From DATGFK01 sp040007395 (GTDB taxonomy: Bacteria; Chloroflexota; Anaerolineae; Aggregatilineales; UBA2796), in assembly GCA_040007395.1 (NCBI GenBank), contig JBDTVG010000228.1, positions 1-7,783 on the forward strand: a stretch of 7,783 nucleotides of DNA, given 5' to 3'. Positions 1-5,940 of the stretch are shown in pieces (the first letter of the stretch is position 1; the number at the start of each line of letters is the position of its first letter). The notes beneath the pieces are model-generated. The model did not search any database, was not told the origin of the DNA, and saw nothing but the letters and a program-made list of their open reading frames with translations. The position numbers and the translations under genes were made by a program.

Positions 1-362
1 GGTGGACGCGCCGCCACTAGCGCATTGGTCGCCTCACCACTGAGTACCGCATCCACCCCTCGGATCGCGGCTCCGGCGGAGAGCTTTGCCACTCCGAATG
101 ACTCTGGCAATACATAAGTATCTGAGCCTAATTGCAGCCCATTCTGGGTTTCTGTCCACTTCAACAGATCCAGATACTCATCGGTGTGAACCGCCTGTAA
201 TTGGGCGAGAGTCGCTTCCATAGGAGCCAAATTTAGCATACGCGCTGGCAAGCCGTACTGGTTCAGCAGATCACGAATCGTGGCAAGCCGTCCGGCAAAT
301 TCGGCGTGACCCGCTAATGTATGCGCGTCGAAGCGGGTGTCCGTGATATACGCAGTTGCCAT
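1..362 (-). CDS. Histone deacetylase / acetoin-utilisation (AcuC-like) family protein, N-terminal part, cut by window edge
   Basis: The reading frame starts at ATG 362 and runs off the window after 120 codons. What is visible matches the N-terminus of the zinc-dependent HDAC/AcuC/acetylpolyamine amidohydrolase superfamily. GHAEFAGRL (residues 18-26) corresponds to the family GHPExxxRL signature, VHTDEYL (57-63) to the conserved HxxxY segment, and the fragment ends in RPP (118-120), exactly where the family has RPPGHHA. The zinc ligands and catalytic histidines lie beyond the edge and cannot be checked. Family members remove acetyl groups from lysines or small amines in the cytoplasm; the substrate here is unknown. 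The start is supported by AGAGG ending 8 nt upstream of the ATG and by alignment of the opening residues with the family. GC content is clearly higher than in the neighbouring AT-rich gene. The family call is firm and the substrate is unassigned. Confidence 0.85.
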   Translation of the reverse strand, partial: MATAYITDTRFDAHTLAGHAEFAGRLATIRDLLNQYGLPARMLNLAPMEATLAQLQAVHTDEYLDLLKWTETQNGLQLGSDTYVLPESFGVAKLSAGAAIRGVDAVLSGEATNALVAARP

Positions 363-374
363 GAGGAAAACCTC
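363..374 (-). promoter_or_regulatory. Ribosome binding site of the HDAC-family gene inside a small hairpin
   Basis: Minus-strand GAGG-TTTT-CCTC is a perfect 4-bp stem with a T4 loop. Its left arm is the Shine-Dalgarno core (AGAGG), and its right arm abuts the ATG at 362. If it forms in the mRNA it would mask the ribosome binding site. A four-pair stem is marginal in stability. Confidence 0.4.
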
Positions 375-402
375 TATTCGATACTGAGGACATGATGAGG
401 GA

Positions 403-431
403 ATTGTGACACGGCGGCGAAGGCTGTGCAA
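403..431 (-). promoter_or_regulatory. Possible sigma70-type promoter for the HDAC-family gene
   Basis: On the minus strand TTGCAC (431-426) and CACAAT (408-403) are separated by 17 nt and sit about 40 nt upstream of the HDAC-family ATG. Only three of six -35 bases and four of six -10 bases match consensus, so this is a weak candidate chosen mainly for spacing and position in the 137-bp gap after the AT-rich gene. Confidence 0.25.
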
Positions 432-499
432 ACAACCGCGATTGCAACCACAAGAAATACACTATTTAGGGGATAAAAAAAACGATTAGTTACCTGTGA

Positions 500-985
500 T
501 TATGAATTTTGAGATTCTCTTTTGAGAAGATTTATAAACTCTCTAGCTGATATATTAATTTCTTCATTATTGGAATGAGTTAGCCTTTCATAGATTTCAA
601 AGCCTTCGTGTACTTTCTTAAAAAGCCTTTGTGAGTAAAGTGAATATTGTTCACGCTCAGTTTCCGCAACATATTGATCTAAAGTTTTATAAAGAGCAAA
701 ATAATACAACATTGTAAGCACCGAAACCTTGCTATTGACCTTATCATCCTCAAGTATCTCTATGAGGAATGGAATAATAAGGAGAGATACATCCCGTCTC
801 ACCAATCCTAGAAGACGTTCTGAATATAATCCGTCAAATACTTCCCAAGGCATAAGATCGTCCCGAAGATTGCGGGAAGCTTCTTGATTTGCATTAACAT
901 CCAGTATCGTTAAGTTTTTTAGCCATATTGGGATTTGAGGCGAACCCAATGTGTCCCAATCAATTCGATCTAACTCTTCTAGCAT
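500..985 (-). CDS. AT-rich orphan protein resembling HEAT-repeat-like family (hypothetical)
   Basis: This is a 161-residue soluble protein with no signal peptide or membrane segment. Residues 8-14 (IDWDTLG), IPIWLKNL (18-25) and IIPFLIEILED (70-80) follow the layout of a widespread bacterial HEAT-repeat-like family. That family opens with a W-x-x-L segment, then a P-x-x-L-x-x-L helix, an R-x-x-A/L-x-x-x-L helix, and a PFLxELL helix. The C-terminal helix pair around 124-155 (HEGFEIYERL, then ISAREFINLL) fits one more repeat. Such proteins are often orphan genes, sometimes near toxins, but no toxin is present, so no function is assigned. The gene is markedly more AT-rich than all GC-rich neighbours, and a foldback element sits just upstream, suggesting acquisition by transfer. 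ATG 985 lacks a clear Shine-Dalgarno sequence. A T8 tract (482-475) follows the stop without an obvious stem. That it is a real gene is likely; the family call is tentative. Confidence 0.65.
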   Translation of the reverse strand: MLEELDRIDWDTLGSPQIPIWLKNLTILDVNANQEASRNLRDDLMPWEVFDGLYSERLLGLVRRDVSLLIIPFLIEILEDDKVNSKVSVLTMLYYFALYKTLDQYVAETEREQYSLYSQRLFKKVHEGFEIYERLTHSNNEEINISAREFINLLKRESQNS

Positions 986-1028
986 TGCTGGATCTTTTTA
1001 GTTATGTGGAACGTTATGGGGAATATGG

Positions 1029-1122
1029 ATCAGGACTTTCGCTCTGTATATTCAGTCTTGCTCACTTTGGTTCAAAATATATTTTCTGAGCCATTATGAG
1101 CTAACAAAGCGAAAGTCCTGAT
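1029..1122. mobile_element. MITE-like foldback element, 94 bp, with terminal inverted repeats
   Basis: Positions 1029-1043 and 1108-1122 are perfect 15-bp inverted copies built on CAGGACTTTCGCT. Extending inward to 1047 and 1104 gives 18 of 19 matches. A second coaxial stem pairs GCTCA 1060-1064 with TGAGC 1087-1091, and AAAATATATTTT (1074-1085) is a central palindrome, so the whole element folds back on itself. There is no coding capacity, and the interior is AT-rich. The ends resemble the CAGGACTTACGCA-type termini I recall from insertion sequences and MITEs in cyanobacteria and relatives; this is memory, not a search. AT flanks both 13-bp ends but is too short to prove a target duplication. 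It lies 26 bp past the hppA stop and could also end that transcript. Minus-strand TTGAAC (1075-1070) and TATACA (1050-1045), 19 nt apart, could weakly promote the AT-rich gene. Confidence 0.7.
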
Positions 1123-1148
1123 TAAGGCAATTAACCTATGTTGGTATG

Positions 1149-3653
1149 CTAGTCGCCGGTTGGGGCGGGGCTTTGCTCGATGGGAGCCATCGGGTCAGCC
1201 GCCGTACCGCCACTCTTGCTGCGGAGAATAGCCCAACCTACGGTACCGAGTAGCACGATCATCACCACAATTACGGCGATGGAGAGCGTGCTGTTCGTTT
1301 TGGCAAGTTCGGCATAGGTAACGATCAGTGGCGCAGTTAGCAGCGAAACCAGATTGACCACCTTGATCATCGGGTTCAGCGCTGGGCCAGCCGTGTCCTT
1401 GAACGGATCACCAACGGTGTCACCGACGACGGTAGCCTTGTGCGCTTCGGAGCGCTTGCCGCCGTAATGGCCTTCTTCGATATATTTCTTGGCGTTGTCC
1501 CACGCGCCACCCGCGTTCGACATAAACACCGCCATCAACTGTCCAGTCAGGATAATCCCTGCTAGAAAGCCACCAAGCGCTTGAGCGCCGATCAAGAAGC
1601 CCACGATGATCGGGGTGAGGACTGCGACCACACCCAGCGGCAGCAGTTCACGCTGTGCGGCACGTGTCGAAACGCTGACGCATTCGGCATAGTCGGGAGT
1701 CTTTGTCCCTTCCATGATGCCGGGGATACGCAACTGACGACGCACAACCGCGATCATCTCAAAGGCCGCACGGCTCACAGCGCGGATCAGCAAACTGGCG
1801 AACAGGAAGATCAACCCGCCGCCGATGAGCATTCCGATAAAGACGATGGGTGACGCGATATTGATACCTGTCGCGAATAGTGTCTTTTCCTGTGGAACAT
1901 TCAAGCCCAACTGCACCACACGAGTGTCGGTCAGGAATGAGCCAAACAGCGATACCGCCGCGATAACAGCGGAACCAATCGCCACACCCTTCGTGACGGC
2001 TTTGGTGGTGTTACCCACTGAGTCGAGTTGTTCCAAGGTTGCGCCTGCGAGTTCGGCTTCTCCGGCAAGTTCTGCAACACCTTGAGCATTATCGGAGATC
2101 GGGCCAAAGGCATCCATCGAAACGTTGTTGCCCGTCAAGGTCAACATGCCGATACCTGTCATGGCAACACCATACAGAATCGCGGTAAACGAATCAACGC
2201 CTGCCAGCGGGAACACGGTAAAGATCACGACGGAAGCCAGTAAGCTGCCTGCGATGATCAGAATGCCCCATGTGCTTGATTCCATCCCAGAGGCCAACCC
2301 GCTCAAGATTACTGTGGCGGGGCCAGTCTGCGAATTGCGGGCGATCTCTTGCACTGGCGGGTAGACCGTATCGGTGAAGTACGAAGTCACGCGCTCAATG
2401 ATGATAGCCAGCGCGATACCCACGACTGTTGCGACGAGTGGTTGCCAAACGATATTTCCGGCAGCGTCTTTCATATACAGGAACGTCAGAATCGTGAATA
2501 GCACAATGCTGATTGCCGCCGAGGTATAGAAGCCGCGCTGGATTGCACCGAGGGCGTTCTTTTCCTCGTTGGTGCTGCGGACAAAGTACGTCCCGATGAT
2601 CGAACTCAGCACGCCGATACCACGTACTACCAACGGGAAGATGATCCAGATCACGCTGTGAGTGGCGGCGGCGAGTGCCAGCCCCAAAATCAGGCCTGAC
2701 ACGATAGTGACTTCGTAGCTCTCGAAGATGTCCGCCGCCATACCCGCGCAGTCACCAACGTTGTCACCGACGAGGTCAGCGATCACTGCTGCATTGCGCG
2801 GGTCGTCTTCGGGCAAGCCTGCTTCGACCTTACCTACAAGGTCAGCGCCTACGTCAGCGGCTTTCGTGAAGATGCCACCACCAACGCGCATAAACAGCGC
2901 CAGCAGTGTTCCACCGAAGCCAAAGCCGAGTAACGCATCCGGCGAAGCAATACCAAAGATCAAGAAGATGATCGTCCCGCCGAATAAGCCGAGGCCGTCG
3001 GTGAGCATCCCAGTGATCGTGCCGGAACGGTACGCAATCCGCAGCGCTTCGCTGTAACCGCGTTTTGGGTCAACGGCAGCGGCAGCAACACGGACATTGC
3101 CTTGTACTGCCATGTTCATCCCGATGAACCCGACGGCTGCCGAGAACAGTGCGCCCATCAGAAACGCGCCCGAACGCCCCAAGGCCACGATGAGTCCAGC
3201 GTTGCAGTTGGTCAGATCGACTTTGGCGATAGCCGCTTCCTGCTGGTAGTTGACCGCCTCCGCTATTTCAAGCGTTGTTGCGTCGGGGTGCAGTACCTTA
3301 TAGTCGGCAGTGACCTTGTTGGCATCGACACTGTTCACGGCTGCTTGAGCCGTGTCAGGGCAGAACTTCTGGATCGCGAACGGAGTCGGTTTGATAATCG
3401 CGACACTGAAGAACAGCACGACGACCAGCACCACAATCAGAATCGCGATGGTGCGAAGCTGCGAACTCAGGTAGGCATTAGCGCCCGTCCGAATGAAGCC
3501 CCACACCTCCTGCATCTTGGCACTGCCTTTTGATTCCCCCAAAATTTGGCGGGCCAAAAACACTGCATAGATCAAGCCAGCGATGGCGATGACCAAGACA
3601 CCTAAAATCATGGTGTTCTCGGCTTGTGAGATCTGCAAAATACCTGTTTGCAT
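1149..3653 (-). CDS. hppA: Membrane-bound proton-translocating pyrophosphatase, K+-independent type
   Basis: This 834-residue polytopic membrane protein couples hydrolysis of cytoplasmic pyrophosphate to H+ export. Substrate motifs are all present: DVGADLVGKVE (267-277), DNVGDCAGMAAD (297-308), GGAWDNAKKYIEEG (715-728) and VGDTVGDPFKDTAGP (743-757). GNTTKAVTKG (547-556) has Lys551 and Thr554, the signature of K+-independent H+-PPases; K+-dependent enzymes have Ala at the first of these. Unusually, about 60 residues (roughly 89-150) with Cys98 and Cys150 lie between an early membrane helix and the next, predicted outside the cytoplasm, which makes the protein longer than many bacterial homologues. 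I chose ATG 3653. A TTG at 3692 stays in frame, but it would add 13 residues translated from the AGGAGG Shine-Dalgarno (3672-3667) itself. The Shine-Dalgarno to ATG spacing is long at 13 nt. The gene has its own promoter upstream and is probably monocistronic. Very sure of function. Confidence 0.97.
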   Translation of the reverse strand: MQTGILQISQAENTMILGVLVIAIAGLIYAVFLARQILGESKGSAKMQEVWGFIRTGANAYLSSQLRTIAILIVVLVVVLFFSVAIIKPTPFAIQKFCPDTAQAAVNSVDANKVTADYKVLHPDATTLEIAEAVNYQQEAAIAKVDLTNCNAGLIVALGRSGAFLMGALFSAAVGFIGMNMAVQGNVRVAAAAVDPKRGYSEALRIAYRSGTITGMLTDGLGLFGGTIIFLIFGIASPDALLGFGFGGTLLALFMRVGGGIFTKAADVGADLVGKVEAGLPEDDPRNAAVIADLVGDNVGDCAGMAADIFESYEVTIVSGLILGLALAAATHSVIWIIFPLVVRGIGVLSSIIGTYFVRSTNEEKNALGAIQRGFYTSAAISIVLFTILTFLYMKDAAGNIVWQPLVATVVGIALAIIIERVTSYFTDTVYPPVQEIARNSQTGPATVILSGLASGMESSTWGILIIAGSLLASVVIFTVFPLAGVDSFTAILYGVAMTGIGMLTLTGNNVSMDAFGPISDNAQGVAELAGEAELAGATLEQLDSVGNTTKAVTKGVAIGSAVIAAVSLFGSFLTDTRVVQLGLNVPQEKTLFATGINIASPIVFIGMLIGGGLIFLFASLLIRAVSRAAFEMIAVVRRQLRIPGIMEGTKTPDYAECVSVSTRAAQRELLPLGVVAVLTPIIVGFLIGAQALGGFLAGIILTGQLMAVFMSNAGGAWDNAKKYIEEGHYGGKRSEAHKATVVGDTVGDPFKDTAGPALNPMIKVVNLVSLLTAPLIVTYAELAKTNSTLSIAVIVVMIVLLGTVGWAILRSKSGGTAADPMAPIEQSPAPTGD

Positions 3654-3666
3654 TTTGAAAAAAAAT

Positions 3667-3672
3667 CCTCCT
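3667..3672 (-). promoter_or_regulatory. hppA Shine-Dalgarno, with long T-rich spacer
   Basis: Perfect AGGAGG sits 13 nt before ATG 3653, longer than the usual 5-9 nt. The spacer includes a run of eight T (minus strand, 3665-3658). This site decides the start: it favours ATG 3653 over the upstream in-frame TTG 3692. Confidence 0.75.
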
Positions 3673-3705
3673 AGAAACGGTGAGGTGAACAAAAAATATC
3701 TTTAA

Positions 3706-3721
3706 CGGGTTTCTTTACCCG
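3706..3721 (-). other. Hairpin in the hppA leader (possible weak terminator or attenuator)
   Basis: On the minus strand CGGGT-AAAGAA-ACCCG forms a perfect 5-bp stem with a 6-nt loop, followed about 8 nt later by a T6 run. It lies about 50 nt upstream of the hppA ATG and downstream of the predicted hppA transcription start. It could therefore end read-through from the response-regulator gene or act as a leader element. The stem is short and the T-run distant, so terminator activity would be weak. Confidence 0.35.
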
Positions 3722-3776
3722 CATCGGGCAGCGTAACTAACAACCTGCTTTGCGGAACAGGCCGCGAAGTTAAGAG

Positions 3777-3805
3777 ATTGTACACAAAAGTACAAGTGCG
3801 GTCAA
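3777..3805 (-). promoter_or_regulatory. Sigma70-type promoter of hppA
   Basis: TTGACC (3805-3800) and TACAAT (3782-3777), five of six matches each, are separated by exactly 17 nt. Transcription would start near 3770, giving a leader of about 117 nt before hppA. The -35 box overlaps the TGA stop codon of the response-regulator gene (3804-3802), so hppA can be expressed independently of the signalling genes upstream. Confidence 0.7.
3778..3795 (-). promoter_or_regulatory. Operator-like palindrome in the hppA promoter
   Basis: TTGTAC-N6-GTACAA is a perfect 6+6 inverted repeat with an AT-rich centre. It covers most of the -10 box and much of the spacer, a typical placement for a repressor site. 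The binding protein is unknown and no regulator gene is adjacent apart from the response regulator, which has no DNA-binding domain. Confidence 0.45.
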
Positions 3806-4218
3806 GCCGGGGGCAGCGTGCGTCTGTCGATAATCTGTTGGACAGCATTCAGAAATACGGCAGGTTCAATCGGCTTTTCAATATAGCCATCAAAGCCAGC
3901 TTCTAGCACATGTTCACGATCGCCACTCATGGCGTGTGCTGTCACCGCAATCATAAATGTATTGCAGATTGCTGGATCGCTGTGCTGGCGAACAAAAGCA
4001 ATGAGTTCCCACCCCGAAACGCCCGGCATTACTATATCAGTCAGGACACAATAGAACTGCTGCTGTTCCAGTGCCGCTATGCCCTCTTTGCCAGAATAGG
4101 CACAAGTCACCTTGATGTCGTACAATTCGAGGAGTTGTTGAAGGATGGTCAAACTGTCCGGATCATTATCAATAATAAGCACTTTTTTGCCTGCCCAAGC
4201 ACTGTACTGACCCACCAT
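3802..4218 (-). CDS. Single-domain response regulator (receiver domain only)
   Basis: This 138-residue cytoplasmic protein consists of one receiver domain (about residues 11-130) with no output domain, like CheY, Spo0F or DivK. The phosphoacceptor is Asp61 in LTDIVMPGVSGWEL, with conserved Thr93 (VTAHAM) and Lys115 followed by Pro (EKP). The Mg2+-binding acidic segment reads IIDNDPD (15-21), so the second acidic position appears to be Asn18 in place of the usual Asp/Glu, with Asp19 next. This is tolerated in some families but is worth noting. The start is supported by GGAGG (4229-4225) six nt before the ATG. The likely kinase partner is the PAS kinase two genes upstream, with the roadblock gene between; the pairing is inferred from proximity. 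A 102-bp gap precedes it with no convincing promoter, so read-through from upstream is possible. Confidence 0.95.
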   Translation of the reverse strand: MVGQYSAWAGKKVLIIDNDPDSLTILQQLLELYDIKVTCAYSGKEGIAALEQQQFYCVLTDIVMPGVSGWELIAFVRQHSDPAICNTFMIAVTAHAMSGDREHVLEAGFDGYIEKPIEPAVFLNAVQQIIDRRTLPPA

Positions 4219-4320
4219 GATAATCCTCCAATTGTATAGGAGCTGTTGGCGGCTCGGATGACTAAGTGATAACTCAACATTTGCCCCGTCTTTTATCTTT
4301 CACTCCACGAACTGAGGCAT

Positions 4321-4824
4321 TCAGTCATTAAGTAATTCGGTCAATTGCTCGACAACTTGTTGGATACTTAATTGGGTTGCTCTTGAAATAGTGGTTCCTT
4401 TCAGTAATATCATCAAGATTGTTTCCTCAATGGGAATTAGCAAGGTATCAGCCGATTTACCCGTTACATGTACATATTCTGCTGAGTTATTTCCAAAAGC
4501 CTGAGCTATCTGGTTACCTAACGACATCATCACAGCTTCCTGAGCTTCAATGAGGTCGCCATCTGTGCTTGGAATAATTGATGCTATGCCCAGTCCATCT
4601 ACAGATACCAAATTACACGCTTGAATCTCAGGACAATTTTTTTGAAGCTCTTGTAGGCAAAACACAAGTTTTTCTGATAGGCTTTGCCGCTTGAGACCAA
4701 AACGTCTTACTATAGGTTTCCCGTCAATTGTGGATAAAAAGCAATCTTCGATTTCTGAAGATTGTCTATACAGATTAAGCATATGCCAATATTCACCACC
4801 AATAGAATATTTAGATTTAGCCAT
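4321..4824 (-). CDS. Roadblock/LC7 domain protein
   Basis: This 167-residue soluble protein has a core at about 51-145 that follows the roadblock/LC7 (MglB-like) pattern. It shows an amphipathic helix, the strand NLVSVDGLGIASI (71-83), a long helix with IEAQEAVMMSLG (92-103), EYVHVTG (116-122), then a LLIPIEETILMILLKG strand pair (128-143). Such proteins dimerise and usually act as activators or scaffolds for Ras-like MglA GTPases, or as cytoskeletal regulators. No GTPase gene is in the window, so the partner may be elsewhere or may be the adjacent signalling proteins. The N-terminal 45 residues are not part of the standard domain. They include CFLSTIDGKPIVRR (28-41), which loosely echoes the domain's central strand. 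Start: AGGAG (4835-4831) six nt before the ATG. The gene and its upstream gap are noticeably more AT-rich than the kinase and hppA. Confidence 0.85.
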   Translation of the reverse strand: MAKSKYSIGGEYWHMLNLYRQSSEIEDCFLSTIDGKPIVRRFGLKRQSLSEKLVFCLQELQKNCPEIQACNLVSVDGLGIASIIPSTDGDLIEAQEAVMMSLGNQIAQAFGNNSAEYVHVTGKSADTLLIPIEETILMILLKGTTISRATQLSIQQVVEQLTELLND

Positions 4825-4841
4825 ACGCTACTCCTACTAAA

Positions 4842-4863
4842 ACCTTGATCTTATTCCCAAGGT
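4842..4863 (-). other. Hairpin just upstream of the roadblock gene
   Basis: Minus-strand ACCTTG-N10-CAAGGT is a perfect 6-bp inverted repeat followed by TTTT. It lies between the kinase stop and the Shine-Dalgarno of the roadblock gene. It may be a partial terminator or attenuator separating the four-gene operon from the roadblock and receiver genes, or a binding site. The short T-run makes full termination unlikely. Confidence 0.35.
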
Positions 4864-4911
4864 ATATCTCTGCACATTATGAAACTGGAATTTGTTTACC
4901 TGTATTATTAA

Positions 4912-5937
4912 TTATAATTTAGTTTTTATTTGTGACGTTATGATGTTCAATGGCAACGATATTCTGACAATAGTGCCGTGTCCCGGTTCACTCTCGATAG
5001 TGATCTGCCCTCCATGCTGCTCCACGATTGACCGTGAGATATATAAGCCAAGCCCTGTGCCTTCGATATTCCGCGTCTCCTTAGTGTGGACGCGGTAAAA
5101 TCGCTGAAATAGATGGGGCATATCTGCCGCCGAAATGCCCATGCCCGTGTCGATAACCGAGAAAACCGCCTGACTGACTACCTTCTCTACTTTGACTGTA
5201 ATACTGCTTCCGTCTGTCGAGTATTTGATCGCGTTTGTGATTAGATTGATGAATACCTGAGACAGCCGCGTATTGTCACCCATGATGATCGGCACAGGCA
5301 TCGGCGCATCCAGCAGCAGCGAAATATGCTTGACGCTCGCGGCAGGTTCCAGATCGTCCAGCGTGATCCGAACAAGGTTCACGAGATCGACTTCGACAAG
5401 TGTTAGCTTCATACCAGACTCGATCCATGCGATGTCTAGCAGTTGGTGAACCTGCTCCAACATACGTGAGGCAGATTTATGGATGCGACCCAGATATTGC
5501 TGCTGTCGCGCCGAAAGATCGCCCATTGATTGGACGATCTCGGAAAAGCTCTGGATCGCCGTTAAGGGCTGTTTCAGGTCATGAACGACTTCACTCAATA
5601 AATTTGTTTTGGTGCGTTCCATTTCTTTGTACGTCGAAACATCGTAGAGCGTGATCGCCCAACCCTGTGTGGGAATGCGGGTCACCAGTGCCTCAGTCAC
5701 ACGACCTGAGTCAAATTCCACTTCCTGTCGAAATTCCTCATGGCGGGCTTGCAGATGAGTCAGGAGTGCTTTGAGTGCAGGGAATATTACCTCCAACCGT
5801 TGACCGGAAGCAGAACTGTTAGGCGGCAGCAGTCGCCGCGCCGCATTGTTCAGATCGAGAAGGTTCCCGCTGTCGTCAATGGCTAACACAGGCACGGCGA
5901 TGCTGTTGAAAAGTGCCTCAATCAAAGGTGCAGGCAT
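4912..5937 (-). CDS. Soluble PAS-domain sensor histidine kinase
   Basis: This is a 341-residue kinase with no membrane helix, so it is predicted to be cytoplasmic. It has an N-terminal PAS-like domain (about 5-100) containing PVLAIDDSGNLLDLNNAARRLL. The dimerisation/phosphoacceptor domain carries His119 in VVHDLKQPLTAIQSFSEIV (117-135). The ATPase domain has an N-box (INLITNAIKYS, Asn235), G1 (DTGMGIS, 263-269), F-box (FQRFYRV, 277-283) and G2 (GTGLGLYISR, 293-302). All catalytic boxes are intact. The start follows the stop of the upstream receptor-fold gene by 3 nt. AAGGA (5951-5947), 9 nt before the ATG, lies within that gene's last codons, so translation is probably coupled. The close link suggests it senses or responds to whatever that protein binds. 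The single-domain receiver downstream is the likely phosphoacceptor. Confidence 0.95.
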   Translation of the reverse strand: MPAPLIEALFNSIAVPVLAIDDSGNLLDLNNAARRLLPPNSSASGQRLEVIFPALKALLTHLQARHEEFRQEVEFDSGRVTEALVTRIPTQGWAITLYDVSTYKEMERTKTNLLSEVVHDLKQPLTAIQSFSEIVQSMGDLSARQQQYLGRIHKSASRMLEQVHQLLDIAWIESGMKLTLVEVDLVNLVRITLDDLEPAASVKHISLLLDAPMPVPIIMGDNTRLSQVFINLITNAIKYSTDGSSITVKVEKVVSQAVFSVIDTGMGISAADMPHLFQRFYRVHTKETRNIEGTGLGLYISRSIVEQHGGQITIESEPGHGTIVRISLPLNIITSQIKTKL

Positions 5938-5940
5938 CCT

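Noticed and set aside
271..462. 63-codon minus-strand frame overlapping the HDAC-family start
   Set aside because: It is out of frame with the well-supported HDAC-family gene and its translation has no family features; it is a shadow.
475..482. T8 tract after the AT-rich gene as an intrinsic terminator
   Set aside because: No GC-rich stem precedes it; the nearest hairpin (515-528) lies inside the coding end and is AT-rich.
486..1004. TTAGTTA direct repeat flanking the AT-rich gene (486-492 and 998-1004)
   Set aside because: Seven bases in AT-rich sequence recur easily by chance, and no inverted ends accompany them, so they are not good evidence of a target duplication.
1581..3533. Several plus-strand frames of 70-143 codons opposite hppA
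   Set aside because: They mirror the codon bias of hppA, lack ribosome binding sites and family motifs, and the hppA reading is unambiguous.
3654..3692. N-terminal extension of hppA from TTG 3692
   Set aside because: The 13 extra codons are translated from the AGGAGG ribosome binding site and poly-T spacer, and TTG 3692 has no Shine-Dalgarno of its own.
4231..4261. TACAAT upstream of the response regulator as a -10 box
   Set aside because: No -35-like hexamer at suitable spacing, and transcription would start within the Shine-Dalgarno, removing the ribosome binding site.
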